This document shows positions 46,049-54,894 of a DNA stretch of 59,652 bases, piece by piece. The position numbers were made by a program, and so were the translations under genes. This DNA comes from Chloroflexota bacterium. GTDB lineage: Bacteria > Chloroflexota > Ktedonobacteria > Ktedonobacterales > Ktedonobacteraceae. The notes below the pieces were generated by a model. That model worked only from the letters and a program-made list of their open reading frames with translations, was not told the origin of the DNA and searched no databases. Where the stretch lies: NCBI GenBank assembly GCA_005879655.1, contig VBJK01000087.1, positions 1-59,652 of the forward strand, given 5' to 3'. Numbering within the stretch: position 1 is the first letter of the stretch; the number at the start of each line of letters is the position of its first letter.

Positions 46049-46996
46049 TTAAGAATGGAGAAGCACAATCTTCCCTTGTGGTTCCCCTGAAGCCAGGAGA
46101 CGATGCGCTTGCGCCGCTTGCTCGATAGGGAATGTTTTGGCGATCATTGGCGTGATAACTTTTTCGGCAATCAGTTGCATGATTTGCTGCTCACTCGCAG
46201 TCGAAGCTTGGACTATACCACCACCAGTGATTGATACACGCTTGAGTCGCCAAGCTTGCGTATCGACGGTCGCTTGCTGACCACCGAGATTGCCAACCAG
46301 AATAATGCGACCATACGGTGCACACGCATCGATGCTCGCTTGAAGATTGCCGCTGACTAATTCGATCACCAGATTGACACCGCCCTTCTCTTGCAGCGTC
46401 TTGCCGAGATCTTGTTGCCGATAATTAATCACCTCGTCAGCGCCAAGCTTACGCAGTGTCTCAGCGCGTTCGTCATTGCTGGCTGTTGTGGCAACCCATG
46501 CCCCAAAATGCTTTGCTAATTGAATGGCAAGCGTGCCAACACCACTGGAACCAGCCCAGATGAGTACGCGTTCACCAGCTTGCAGATGCCCCAGGTCGAA
46601 CAGGCTGCTCCATGCTGTGGATGCCGCCAGACCTGCTGCAACGGCCTGCTCAAAGCTCACGCCAGCTGGTATGCGTACCAGATCTGTAGCGGGGACGGCT
46701 ATGTTGCTGGCGTAACCTCCGCCGCCCTTAGCTGTTAGCGCGTGTGTAGTGAGAACGTGTTCTCCTGCACGGAAATCATGTGCATCATGGACGACGATCC
46801 CGGCTGCCTCAAGACCAGGTGTAAATGGCAGCTTGCCTACTGGTCGGCTCCCATTGCGTTGGAAGAGATCGAGGCGATTAACGGTTGTTGCCTTGATCTC
46901 TACTAGGACATCTTCCGGTCCTGGTATTGGGTCTGGCGCTTCCTGAAGCTGTAGCACGTCGGGATCGCCATATTGGGCAAATCGTACTGCTTTCAT
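46049..46996 (-). CDS. Zinc-independent quinone oxidoreductase (MDR family)
   Basis: 315 residues. MKAVRFAQYGDPDVLQLQEAP opens the GroES-like domain; TTVNRLDLFQRNG and TPGLEAAGIVV follow. WAGSSGVGTLAIQLAKHFGA is the nucleotide-binding AxxGxxG motif, and EVINYRQQDL closes the coenzyme side. No structural or catalytic zinc Cys cluster is present, so it is of the quinone reductase/crotonase-like group using NADPH. It reduces quinones or alpha,beta-unsaturated carbonyls; the substrate is not known. It lies in the same direction as the aminotransferase with 44 bases between them. Confidence 0.88.
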   Translation of the reverse strand: MKAVRFAQYGDPDVLQLQEAPDPIPGPEDVLVEIKATTVNRLDLFQRNGSRPVGKLPFTPGLEAAGIVVHDAHDFRAGEHVLTTHALTAKGGGGYASNIAVPATDLVRIPAGVSFEQAVAAGLAASTAWSSLFDLGHLQAGERVLIWAGSSGVGTLAIQLAKHFGAWVATTASNDERAETLRKLGADEVINYRQQDLGKTLQEKGGVNLVIELVSGNLQASIDACAPYGRIILVGNLGGQQATVDTQAWRLKRVSITGGGIVQASTASEQQIMQLIAEKVITPMIAKTFPIEQAAQAHRLLASGEPQGKIVLLHS

Positions 46997-47226
46997 AGTT
47001 TCAATCCGTATTCGGGAAAGGAGCTTGAGTGGCCTGTATAGATTGGTTTTGCCTTTGTCTAATGCAGGCTGGCTTTCTTATCTAGCTCTTCGCTGAACGA
47101 AGATCCTCAAAATATTGTACATCAGAATTTCTAATGATTGGTATGTTGCTTGAGTACACATTTTGAGCGGGGAGTGAGCCTTTTGTACCTTGTAGCCGAT
47201 GATGCGCCTGTAGTGCAGCTAACACT

Positions 47227-48435
47227 CTACTTTCTCATAGTCACATAAAGCGGCCACACAATAGCCAATATCGTCAACGCCGGAATAGTCATTGCACTGG
47301 CAACGCCAACGTGCGTGAGCATAATCCCAATAATCACAGGAAAGACCAGACCAGAAGCTCCCGCACTAAAGACGAGCACACTGGAAACAGTATTGACTGC
47401 GTGCACGAATCTGCGCGAAGCCAGTGCCATAATGCCTGGGTAGATCGGCCCAAAAAAGAGTCCGGTGAGCAGGCTTGCACTAAAGCTGAGCCAGAGGAGC
47501 GTGGGAAAAAACGCTACACAAAGAACACTTAGGCTACCACCAAGGATACTGAGGTAGAGCAACTGATAATCGTTCAAAATGTCGCGCTTGAGTAGCTGAG
47601 CGCTCAGGAGCCTGCCTATAGCCAGGCCGAACCAGTATATAGTAGTGGCTGGTGCTGCGAAGGCAAGCGCTAGCTGTGCACTCTGACTGATCGTTGTTGT
47701 CACCCAGTTACCGAAGCCAATCTCACCTCCGATGTAGAGAAACATTTGCAATGCCATCAGCCAGAGTCCTCTGTGCATTATGATACGATGCTGAGGCATC
47801 TCATTAGGTCGTGTGAGAGCCGTCTCGTAGCTGGCTGTGTGCAATGGTACCACTCTCACACGGGTACTGCTGATCCGCGACCCGTTTTCCCTCTTCGAGA
47901 ATTGCCTCTTACAGAGTAGTGCACCGGCTAGAAAGGCCCAGGTAGTATTATGGGAGGTCTCAAGTGAGACTGAGAGCAAGAGCGGTCCTACACATGCACC
48001 AACACCAAATGAACTGTGGATATAGTTAAGCGTCTCGTTCAATCTCTCTTCAAATGCGATCGCGGCAAGGACATTAATGCTGACATCAATCAAACTATTG
48101 CCTATGCCTGAGCAAAGAGACAGTATGAGTAGCATGGCAAAACTCTCGGTCCAAGGGAGCAGAGCGGTTGCCAGACCAAGCGTTGTCAGGCCAGCCATTA
48201 AGATGTACTTGGCATGGATACGCTCGCTTAGCTTGCCCACTAGCACGACTCCTATGGTGAAGCCGAGTGATGTTGCCGTAAAGGCCCAACCAATGGTATC
48301 CAGACCTACATGGGTATGAGTTGCTAGTAACGTCAGAGCTGGTCCTGGTAACGGGCCAGAGATGCCAGTACCGATATATGCTAGACACAGTGTATAGAAG
48401 AGCAGATGCCGTTGTTGTCTGATTTTGTAATACAC
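47227..48435 (-). CDS. MFS transporter
   Basis: 402 residues, GTG start. About twelve membrane helices in two halves, with the MFS loop VVLVGKLSERIHAKYILMAG between helices 2 and 3 (GxLxDRxGRR-like). A hydrophilic central loop (about residues 180-220) holds several Arg. The second half, GLFFGPIYPGIMALASRRF, resembles sugar-type and FucP-like members. The transported compound cannot be inferred. No regulator is adjacent. The gene stands apart by about 230 bases from the quinone reductase downstream. Confidence 0.82.
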   Translation of the reverse strand: MYYKIRQQRHLLFYTLCLAYIGTGISGPLPGPALTLLATHTHVGLDTIGWAFTATSLGFTIGVVLVGKLSERIHAKYILMAGLTTLGLATALLPWTESFAMLLILSLCSGIGNSLIDVSINVLAAIAFEERLNETLNYIHSSFGVGACVGPLLLSVSLETSHNTTWAFLAGALLCKRQFSKRENGSRISSTRVRVVPLHTASYETALTRPNEMPQHRIIMHRGLWLMALQMFLYIGGEIGFGNWVTTTISQSAQLALAFAAPATTIYWFGLAIGRLLSAQLLKRDILNDYQLLYLSILGGSLSVLCVAFFPTLLWLSFSASLLTGLFFGPIYPGIMALASRRFVHAVNTVSSVLVFSAGASGLVFPVIIGIMLTHVGVASAMTIPALTILAIVWPLYVTMRK

Positions 48436-48624
48436 GATGATAAACCCTTATCAGATAGTAACACGTAAATATTGCTATTGGCGTGGAAAATAGCAAAACA
48501 TAAAACTAACCTATATAGTACATATCACGGGTAATCATGCCATGCAGTCTTGTTGTGTTCTTGGCCTTGTTGGGGGATGGTTCGGAGGGGCATAATAATT
48601 GATGGTAAAAATAGGACAAACCTC

Positions 48625-48653
48625 TTGAAAATAGAACGAACGTTTTATATAAT
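48625..48653 (+). promoter_or_regulatory. Consensus sigma-70 promoter of the VOC gene
   Basis: TTGAAA (48625-48630), 17-base spacer, TATAAT (48648-48653), 76 bases before the ATG at 48730. It has the same -35, spacer and -10 as the PATAN gene promoter. Confidence 0.7.
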
Positions 48654-48729
48654 GAACAGGTACCAAAAAGAATTAGTGGTAAGAAGGTACACAGAGTTTT
48701 GAAAACAGAGAACTAGACAGCAGGAGCCC

Positions 48730-49185
48730 ATGAAGCTTGTTACACCACTTACGGTAATTTCTGTCCTGGTAAGGGATCAGGACGAAGCGCTCAAGTTTTA
48801 TACCGAGAAGCTTGGATTGGAAAAACGGATTGATATCACGTATGGGCCTGGCCTACGTTTGCTGACCGTTGCATCTAAAGGACAACAGCGGCCACAGCTC
48901 GCCCTTGCGCAACCAGATATCGCGTTGCATGGTGAAGAGCACGTGAATGAGTTGATAGCCTCTATGAGGCAGGAGGTCTCCTGGATATTTGATACAAAGA
49001 ATTGTGATGAGACATACAAGATACTCCTCTCAAGGGGAGTCAAGTTTGTGAGCGCTCCTACCAGGCAGTTATATGGTGTGGAGGCGATCTTTGAGGACCC
49101 CTATGGCAATACGTTTTCTTTATTGGAAGCTGTGCCTGAGGCTGGTGCACTCTTTATAGGGTTGCGTATTGGAACGGCAGCCTGA
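48730..49185 (+). CDS. VOC-family (glyoxalase-like) protein
   Basis: 151 residues. VISVLVRDQDEALKFYTEKLGLEKR is the first beta-alpha-beta unit and GVEAIFEDPYGNTFSLLEA the second, with Glu138-type metal ligand in FSLLEA. The VOC fold covers glyoxalases, dioxygenases and antibiotic-binding proteins. The first-unit position where glyoxalase has His holds Ile/Val, so full glyoxalase activity is uncertain. AGGAG precedes the ATG. It is transcribed alone from a strong promoter. Confidence 0.85.
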   Translation: MKLVTPLTVISVLVRDQDEALKFYTEKLGLEKRIDITYGPGLRLLTVASKGQQRPQLALAQPDIALHGEEHVNELIASMRQEVSWIFDTKNCDETYKILLSRGVKFVSAPTRQLYGVEAIFEDPYGNTFSLLEAVPEAGALFIGLRIGTAA

Positions 49186-49282
49186 CGGCCCGAAAAGGAG
49201 TCGTAGCAGCGTTATCTAGCTGTTCAGCGATAACTTTCTCTCAAAGAGTAGATGGCATTTGTCAGTCACAGGATCGGGTTAG

Positions 49283-49398
49283 CTAGTGCAGAAGCAAGAG
49301 AGGTATAAGGGGGGGGCCAGGGGGCGAAGCACCCTGGCGGGGTTTGGGGTGTCCCCAAATGCTTCCATTCCCCAAAAGGTTTTGGGATTATGCACTAG
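49283..49398. repeat. Hairpin-rich repeat with terminal inverted repeats, copy 1
   Basis: A 116-base element bounded by CTAGTGCA (49283-49290) and TGCACTAG (49391-49398), perfect inverted ends. Inside, three hairpins follow: CCAGGG/CCCTGG, TTTGGGG-TGT-CCCCAAA, and CCCAAAA-GG-TTTTGGG. It lies between the VOC gene and the GtrA gene. No ORF or target-site duplication was seen. It resembles a small non-autonomous element or a structured RNA. Confidence 0.75.
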
Positions 49399-49502
49399 CC
49401 AGAATTGGGTAACGGATGAGCACTCGTTACCTTCTGGTCTGATAGACCGTTCTTGAACAAGGACTGGCTGTGTAAAATGTATGGCTATCTTTGGAGAAAT
49501 TT

Positions 49503-50102
49503 ATGGCACAATGTAATCTGGAGGAAGTTCCTGTCGCGTCACATCTGGACCAAGGAGTGCAAGAGAAGCCCTTAGCGGAGCTTCGCTTGCCTAGTTATCG
49601 TCCGTATCCCTGGGCTTTTCTCAATAGGATATTCGATATTGTAGATAGTATGACTAATGGACGAGCGGGACTATTACAACGCTTTGCCATGTTTGTGCTG
49701 ATTGGCGGCTGTGCGGCCTTAGTAAATCTCATAGTGTTCTTTCTGGTATACCATGTGGTAGGGTTGCCCGTTGATGACAGGGTACATAATGTAATTGCAT
49801 CTATCTTGTCTGCTGAACTCTCTATTCTGGCAAACTTTATTCCTAATGATTATTTCACGTTTAGACATCTAAACGGGCATAATCGTTCATGGAGTGCGCG
49901 TTGCTTGCGTTTTCATATTACGGCAATTGGTGGCAGTGTGTTGACCTTTATGATCCAGTTTGGTTTCACCTATGTTGGGCATGTCGTCTCCATTGTCGGG
50001 CAAGCTATCGCATTGATTATTGTCTTGTTCTATAATTTCTCGTTTCATCACATCTTTACCTATCGTCATACGAAGCTGGAACCAGCAAGTTCAAGGGCGT
50101 GA
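49503..50102 (+). CDS. GtrA-family membrane protein
   Basis: 199 residues from the ATG at 49503 (GGAG upstream; TTG 49491 is less likely). A hydrophilic N-terminal stretch of about 55 residues is followed by four membrane helices: RFAMFVLIGGCAALVNLIVFF, a second around the ASILSAELSILANFI segment, GGSVLTFMIQFGFTYVG and IVGQAIALIIVLFYNFSFHHIFTY. The RFAMFVLIGG start and FNFxxxxxFTF-like end are the GtrA/DPMS signature. These proteins help move polyprenyl-linked sugars across the membrane or assist in glycan decoration. It lies apart from the polysaccharide operon, next to a palindromic repeat. Confidence 0.85.
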   Translation: MAQCNLEEVPVASHLDQGVQEKPLAELRLPSYRPYPWAFLNRIFDIVDSMTNGRAGLLQRFAMFVLIGGCAALVNLIVFFLVYHVVGLPVDDRVHNVIASILSAELSILANFIPNDYFTFRHLNGHNRSWSARCLRFHITAIGGSVLTFMIQFGFTYVGHVVSIVGQAIALIIVLFYNFSFHHIFTYRHTKLEPASSRA

Positions 50103-50184
50103 AAAAGCAGTAGCAAAGAGACTGAAGGGTCTTAGCAGGCACCCATAAAGGACAATACCAGTGAAATAAGCCGCCCGTCCCTCC

Positions 50185-50279
50185 CCAAGGCACCCACAAG
50201 GGATGCCCCTACAATAGTACGAAGCGGCCTGCGAGGGGTGTCCGTACCATTGTAGGGGCATCCTTTATGGGTGCCTTGG
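50185..50279. repeat. Long palindromic repeat between convergent genes
   Basis: Arms of 36 bases (50185-50220 and 50244-50279) agree at 33 positions, around a 23-base loop. A partial copy (GGCACCCATAAAGGAC) occurs at 50138-50153 and a related string at 44846-44864. It lies between gtrA-like and glgP ends, so it can act as a terminator as well as being a mobile palindrome. Confidence 0.75.
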
Positions 50280-50299
50280 CCTCTGCTACTCCCTTGCGT

Positions 50300-52855
50300 T
50301 TAACCCCAGCGGATCAAGCCCAGCTCGTATTTATTTTTAAGCAACGGGTGTGTTGGCACGACACGCACATTGTAAGCGATACTACCGCTATCTTCTGGCT
50401 TGAGATTGATGTCATAGCGGTATGAGCCATCCAGTTCGCGTTTCGTATAGTTCATCAGCAAAGTGTTTTGTGGCTGAACCTGTTCATCTTTCACTTCACC
50501 GTAGACTAATTCCATAGCAATATCATCTTGGTTCATCCCATCCATACGTACCCAGGCACGTATATCAATGCCTTCGCCCAGACTTAATTGTCCTTCACGG
50601 CGTCCATCAACGTACAATTCTAGTATATGCCAACTGCGATAGATACGGTCCTTCCAGACGGCAAGGGTGCGAGCCTGTTGGTAGCGATTTTGAGCAACCT
50701 GCTCACCTTGCTGTATTGCTGGAATGTAATAGCGAGTCGTGTAGTCTTTGACCATACGGCGCATACTGAATTGTGGTGCACAGGTGCGAATGGCTTCTTT
50801 CATGATACTGATCCAGCGAGAGGGCAGACCGTTGGCATCGCGTTCAAAGAAGGTGGGGATAATCTCGTTTTCTAATGTCTCATAGAGTGAGATGCTATCG
50901 GCCTCGGCCTGTGCATTCTGATCATGGTATTCACGTTCTTCACCAATGGCCCAACCATTTTTACCGTTATAGCCCTCTGCCCACCAGCCATCCAGGACGC
51001 TACAGTTGGGTTGACCATTTAAGGCTGCTTTCTGACCGCTCGTTCCGCTCGCCTCGTGAGGGCGAATTGGATTATTGAGCCAGAGGTCGGTTCCGGCCAC
51101 AAGATAACGCGCCATATCGATATCGTAATTCTCCAGCAGGAGAATCTTCCCTTTAAACTTCTCGCTGCGTGAAGCCTCATAAATCTGCCTGATCAATCCT
51201 TTACCAGGTTCATCGGCTGGGTGTGCTTTCCCGGCGAAGATAATCTGTACGGGACGTTGTGGGTCGTTTAAAATGCGCTGTAGACGTTCCCCATTGCGGA
51301 AAATGAGTGCCGCTCGTTTATATGTGGCGAAACGACGTGCGAAACCAAGGATGAGCGCATTAGGATTTAACATACGCTCAAATTCGGCTATTTGTAGTGT
51401 ACCTTCGCCCAGGCGCAGATGTTGTTGTTTCAGGCGGTGGCGTGCATAAGCGATCAGCAACTCTTTACGTAGTACATGTGTCCTCCATAATGCTTCGTCT
51501 GGGAGGTTATGAATACGCTCATTCCAGAAGGTCGGGTCATCGATATATTCATGCCAGTTCTCAGCGAGGTAATGCCCAAAGAGGGCATCTATTTCAGGAG
51601 CAATCCATGTAAGGGTGTGGACACCGTTGGTGACGGAGCCGATGGGGACCTCATCCGTGTCAATACCTGGCCATAAGAACTGCCACATACGGCGCGAAAC
51701 TGCTCCATGCAGTTCACTGACCCCATTATGATTGCCTGTAAGTTTCAATGCCAGCACTGTCATGCTGTAGGTAGAACCCCAACCGTGTTCTTCGCGTGCT
51801 ACATCCATGAACTGGTCGCGGCTCAAGCCGAGTTGCCCCCAGTAGGAGCTGAAATACTTATCAATTAGATCATAGCTAAAGGTATCATTACCAGCTGGGA
51901 CAGGAGTGTGGGTAGTGAAAAGCGAGTTCGCTGCAACAATCTCGCATGCCTCGTGGAAGCTCATCCCGCTGGCAATCAGTTCGCGGCAGCGTTCCAGATT
52001 GAGGAAGGCGGCATGTCCTTCATTGAGGTGCCAGGCTGCCGGGGTAATGCCGAGCGCGCGCAATGCACGTACACCACCAATACCAAGCATAATTTCTTGC
52101 GAGATACGTATTTCTTGATCGCCTCCATAGAGCCGTGCAGAGAGTTCGCGGTCGGCGGGCGTATTTGGTGCTACATCTGTATCCATCAAATAGAGCGGAA
52201 TACGTCCCACCATCAGCTTCCAGATCTTAGCATAGATGCGGCGACCGGGCAGATCAACGCTAATGACTATTTCGTTGCCATCAGGACCGACTGCCGCCGT
52301 AGCAGGCACTTGTGAGAAGTGCAGCTTATCATAAATGGCTTCCTGCACACCCTCACGATTGATGCGCTGATGAAAATAGCCTTGCGGATACAGAAAACCA
52401 ACGCCAACAAATGGGAGTCCCAGGTCGCTGGCTTCTTTACAGTGATCACCGGAAAGAATGCCCAGGCCGCCTGAGTAGATGGGTAGTGACTCGTCTAAGC
52501 CAAATTCTGCCGAGAAATAAGCAATAATGTTCGTCGCAAGTTCTGGATAGGTACGTGAGAACCAAGTTTCGTCAGGGCGTGGGTGCATATAGTGATCGAA
52601 TGCCTGGATTACACTCTCGTACTGTTGTAAGTATTCTGTATTTTCTGCTGCCTGCTCAAGTATTTGTGGTTTCACCTCACAGAGAAAGTGCACGGGATTA
52701 TGTCCCACCTGCTCCCAGAGGGTTGCATCAAGGGTGCTATAGAGAACACGAGCTTGGGGATGCCAACTCCACCATAAATTATACGCTAGCTCATACAAAC
52801 GACTGATACGAGCGGGCATAATAGGAAAGACCGTAATCCGGCCATATATTTTCAC
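50300..52855 (-). CDS. glgP: Alpha-glucan (glycogen) phosphorylase
   Basis: 851 residues, the size of the DUF3417-containing branch. The N-terminus (RISRLYELAYNLWWSWHPQAR) is the DUF3417 region. AYFSAEFGLDESLPIYSGGLG, HLNEGHAAFLNLER, TTHTPVPAGND, RFATYKRAALIF and GKAHPADEPGKGLI follow. EASGTSGQKAALNGQPNCS holds the PLP Lys. It releases glucose-1-phosphate from glycogen or similar glucans. The allosteric region of animal and plant enzymes is absent. A promoter candidate lies at 52910-52939. It is not grouped with other glycogen genes here. Confidence 0.95.
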   Translation of the reverse strand: MKIYGRITVFPIMPARISRLYELAYNLWWSWHPQARVLYSTLDATLWEQVGHNPVHFLCEVKPQILEQAAENTEYLQQYESVIQAFDHYMHPRPDETWFSRTYPELATNIIAYFSAEFGLDESLPIYSGGLGILSGDHCKEASDLGLPFVGVGFLYPQGYFHQRINREGVQEAIYDKLHFSQVPATAAVGPDGNEIVISVDLPGRRIYAKIWKLMVGRIPLYLMDTDVAPNTPADRELSARLYGGDQEIRISQEIMLGIGGVRALRALGITPAAWHLNEGHAAFLNLERCRELIASGMSFHEACEIVAANSLFTTHTPVPAGNDTFSYDLIDKYFSSYWGQLGLSRDQFMDVAREEHGWGSTYSMTVLALKLTGNHNGVSELHGAVSRRMWQFLWPGIDTDEVPIGSVTNGVHTLTWIAPEIDALFGHYLAENWHEYIDDPTFWNERIHNLPDEALWRTHVLRKELLIAYARHRLKQQHLRLGEGTLQIAEFERMLNPNALILGFARRFATYKRAALIFRNGERLQRILNDPQRPVQIIFAGKAHPADEPGKGLIRQIYEASRSEKFKGKILLLENYDIDMARYLVAGTDLWLNNPIRPHEASGTSGQKAALNGQPNCSVLDGWWAEGYNGKNGWAIGEEREYHDQNAQAEADSISLYETLENEIIPTFFERDANGLPSRWISIMKEAIRTCAPQFSMRRMVKDYTTRYYIPAIQQGEQVAQNRYQQARTLAVWKDRIYRSWHILELYVDGRREGQLSLGEGIDIRAWVRMDGMNQDDIAMELVYGEVKDEQVQPQNTLLMNYTKRELDGSYRYDINLKPEDSGSIAYNVRVVPTHPLLKNKYELGLIRWG

Positions 52856-52909
52856 TGCTTAGACTTCCTTTCGTCTCTCGATGTTCAATGTAATGATTAC
52901 TTTAGTATC

Positions 52910-52939
52910 AGTATAGCCGGTTTATGAAAATGCGGTCAA
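52910..52939 (-). promoter_or_regulatory. glgP promoter
   Basis: On the minus strand TTGACC (plus 52934-52939), an 18-base spacer and TATACT (plus 52910-52915), 55 bases before the glgP start. Confidence 0.55.
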
Positions 52940-52952
52940 ATGGTTCACTGAC

Positions 52953-52981
52953 TTTTCACAAGTCCCGCCATACTGTATACT
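52953..52981 (+). promoter_or_regulatory. Candidate promoter of the orphan gene at 53064
   Basis: TTTTCA (52953-52958), a 17-base spacer and TATACT (52976-52981). It faces away from the glgP promoter, giving a compact divergent region. Confidence 0.4.
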
Positions 52982-53063
52982 GGCGTTAATACTATAGCAC
53001 TCTTGAGGGTTGACTGGTTGGTTGTGAGCCGTTACCCTTTTGAGTTGGAAGGTGGTCTGAGCG

Positions 53064-53519
53064 ATGCTAAGGAGGTTTGGTTGGTTATTGCGCAGCCATA
53101 CAGAGGATAATACCAATTCATCTGCATGGGCGGTGCTTGGTTTGGGTTCGGCAGCCCCAGCCGATGTACAGGTCTCTCAACTAGCGGCTATGGGCATTAC
53201 CTTCAGTCAGGCCCAGCAGCAACCGAAGCTCAGTCAGCAGCAGGCACTCTTTCTTGCTAACCAGCTTGAGGCTGATGCTGCTAGCAAAGCCAAAAAGACC
53301 AATGCTTGGTACGTGCTACTGAACTATCCAAATGCGGCAACCCCTGCTACGCATACCTCGTTCAGTAATATACCTGTGTGGATGATATGGTATCAGCAAG
53401 TTCCGCTTGTATCTTCTAATGTGGTTGCTGATGGTACACGATCGTCTCGTTTGTATCATGATATATTTGTATTTCTTGATGCTAATAGTGGGAAAGAGCT
53501 GTTATCCATATGGGCCTGA
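53064..53519 (+). CDS. Unknown protein with PepSY-like ending
   Basis: 151 residues. I do not recognise a family. A basic N-terminus (MLRRFGWLLRSH) lacks a convincing signal peptide. The middle is Ala/Gln-rich (AAPADVQVSQLAAMG, QAQQQPKLSQQQALFLANQ). The C-terminus HDIFVFLDANSGKELLSIWA resembles the last strand of PepSY/YcdB-type domains, which carry a similar DANTGE turn. The similarity is weak. GGAAGG lies upstream of the ATG, and a hairpin-rich repeat begins 6 bases after the stop. It could be a shortened version of a secreted relative that has lost its signal. Confidence 0.6.
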   Translation: MLRRFGWLLRSHTEDNTNSSAWAVLGLGSAAPADVQVSQLAAMGITFSQAQQQPKLSQQQALFLANQLEADAASKAKKTNAWYVLLNYPNAATPATHTSFSNIPVWMIWYQQVPLVSSNVVADGTRSSRLYHDIFVFLDANSGKELLSIWA

Positions 53520-53525
53520 AGTCAC

Positions 53526-53644
53526 GAGTGCAGAAACAAGAGAGGCAGTAGGGCTTGGGGTCCAGGGGGCGAAGCCATCCTGGCGGGGTTTGGGGTGTCC
53601 CCAAATGTTCCCATGCCTCAAAACGTTTTGGGATTGTGCACTAG
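53526..53644. repeat. Hairpin-rich repeat, copy 2
   Basis: Closely similar to the element at 49283-49398: GAGTGCAGAAACAAGAGAGG at the left and GGGATTGTGCACTA at the right, with the shared core CCTGGCGGGGTTTGGGGTGT followed by CCCCAAATG. The middle hairpin TTTGGGG-TGT-CCCCAAA is identical. The third hairpin differs (CAAAACGTTTTG) but still pairs, a sign that structure is kept. Confidence 0.75.
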
Positions 53645-53683
53645 TGCGGATCAACGGAGAGTGTCTGAGGAACAGAAAAAGTG

Positions 53684-53744
53684 ACACAAAAAGTTGCATC
53701 TTTTTACAAGATATGCGTATGCAAAAGGATGCAACTTCTTGTGT
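53684..53744. terminator. Long hairpin before the MglA-like gene end
   Basis: ACACAAAAAGTTGCATCTTTT (53684-53704) pairs with AAAAGGATGCAACTTCTTGTGT (53723-53744) with few mismatches. It lies beyond the stops of the orphan gene (plus) and the MglA-like gene (minus), so it can stop both. Confidence 0.65.
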
Positions 53745-53775
53745 ATAGAGTTTAGCCGTCGAGAGGCGGTGAAGA

Positions 53776-54360
53776 CTAGATGCGTTCTAGCCGACGCAAC
53801 GTTGTATTAATACCAACCTTGAGGCTTTCAATGACGCCTCGACCAGTCACTGCGATGGCTTCAAAGCTGGGTACACGATGAGGATTGAGGTATTTTTCTA
53901 AGACAGAAACGGGGAGGACATCCTGTAAATCACGTTTGTTCCATTGCATAACCAGGGGAAAATCTGCAACATCTTTGTTCATGCGGCGTAGCTGTTCCTG
54001 TAGCTCATTCCAACATTCTATATTTTCTTGTAGCTTGCTGGCCTGCGAATCTGCTACAAAGATCACACAATCAGCGCCCTTGAGCACTGAGATGCGTGTT
54101 TGTTGGTAAAGAATCTGACCAGGGACTGTATAGAGTTGAAAGCGAATATTGAAGCCGTGAACCTTCCCTAGTTCTAGCGGTAGCAGGTCGAAGTATAATG
54201 TACGTTCGGTCTCTGTATCGATAGAAACCATATCACCTACATCTTGTGGATTAACCGCTTGATGTATATAATGCAGATTAGTTGTTTTGCCACATAGACC
54301 AATCCCGTAATAAACGATTTTACAGTTGATCTCCCGTTTTGCCATGTTAATCAGAGACAT
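53776..54360 (-). CDS. MglA-type small GTPase
   Basis: 194 residues from the ATG at 54360 (AGGAGA upstream). KREINCKIVYYGIGLCGKTTNLHYIH is the Walker A region with the Gly-x-x-Gly-x-Cys-Gly-Lys-Thr-Thr pattern of MglA. TVPGQILY replaces the Ras-type DxxG switch II motif, as in MglA. VMQWNKRDL supplies the base-recognition NKxD. MglA proteins drive polarity and gliding motility with MglB (a roadblock-domain activator); no MglB gene is adjacent. The GTPase looks intact. It may position kinases or wall enzymes in filaments (inference). Confidence 0.9.
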   Translation of the reverse strand: MSLINMAKREINCKIVYYGIGLCGKTTNLHYIHQAVNPQDVGDMVSIDTETERTLYFDLLPLELGKVHGFNIRFQLYTVPGQILYQQTRISVLKGADCVIFVADSQASKLQENIECWNELQEQLRRMNKDVADFPLVMQWNKRDLQDVLPVSVLEKYLNPHRVPSFEAIAVTGRGVIESLKVGINTTLRRLERI

Positions 54361-54390
54361 ATTTGCTCGTTCTCCTGCCCGCTCGTACAC

Positions 54391-54894
54391 GCAGCTGCCA
54401 GTACGTATGAGGTGATCCAGTAGCCGGGTACGTTATTCCTGTCGGGCACAGTATACCTTATTCTTGGTAGCACTGCAACAGCCTTGCTTTGTGTTTTAAT
54501 TGGACCCTCTGCTTGTACTTGTTGCCAATGGAGATGTGTTATTTCAGCCCCACTATCTAAATTTACCTGCTACATATCATGCCTTTCAATCCCAATTGGC
54601 GTCAATTGCATGGTTAGGTGGATGGATAAGGGTTTAGTATTTATCGTTAGTACTAGTATGAACTCTCCCTGCCCAAAATTTGTCACACGTAATAGGTAAT
54701 AATTCCTATTGCTGGGTGCGGCACGGATTTTTGCGTCGGGCCACAGGGCAAGCACAAGGGATTGCCCTGGCCTCGGCGCAAAAATCCGTGCCCCCTATTG
54801 CTCAGGCCATTGACGGATGCCACAGAAAAGACTAGACTAACAGAACATGGCACGACGACTATGCTTAATTGATAGATAAAGTGAGGCTGGTTGC
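54391..54894. other. Intergenic region upstream of gatB
   Basis: About 500 bases with no supported gene. It contains the large hairpin at 54720-54792 roughly 100 bases before gatB. No clear promoter or leader motif was identified. Confidence 0.5.
54720..54792. repeat. Two-tier palindrome upstream of gatB
   Basis: GGCACGGATTTTTGCG (54720-54735) pairs perfectly with CGCAAAAATCCGTGCC (54777-54792). Inside it GGCC-CAGGGCAA pairs with TTGCCCTG-GCC around a 10-base loop, so the whole 73 bases fold into one long stem. Confidence 0.7.
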
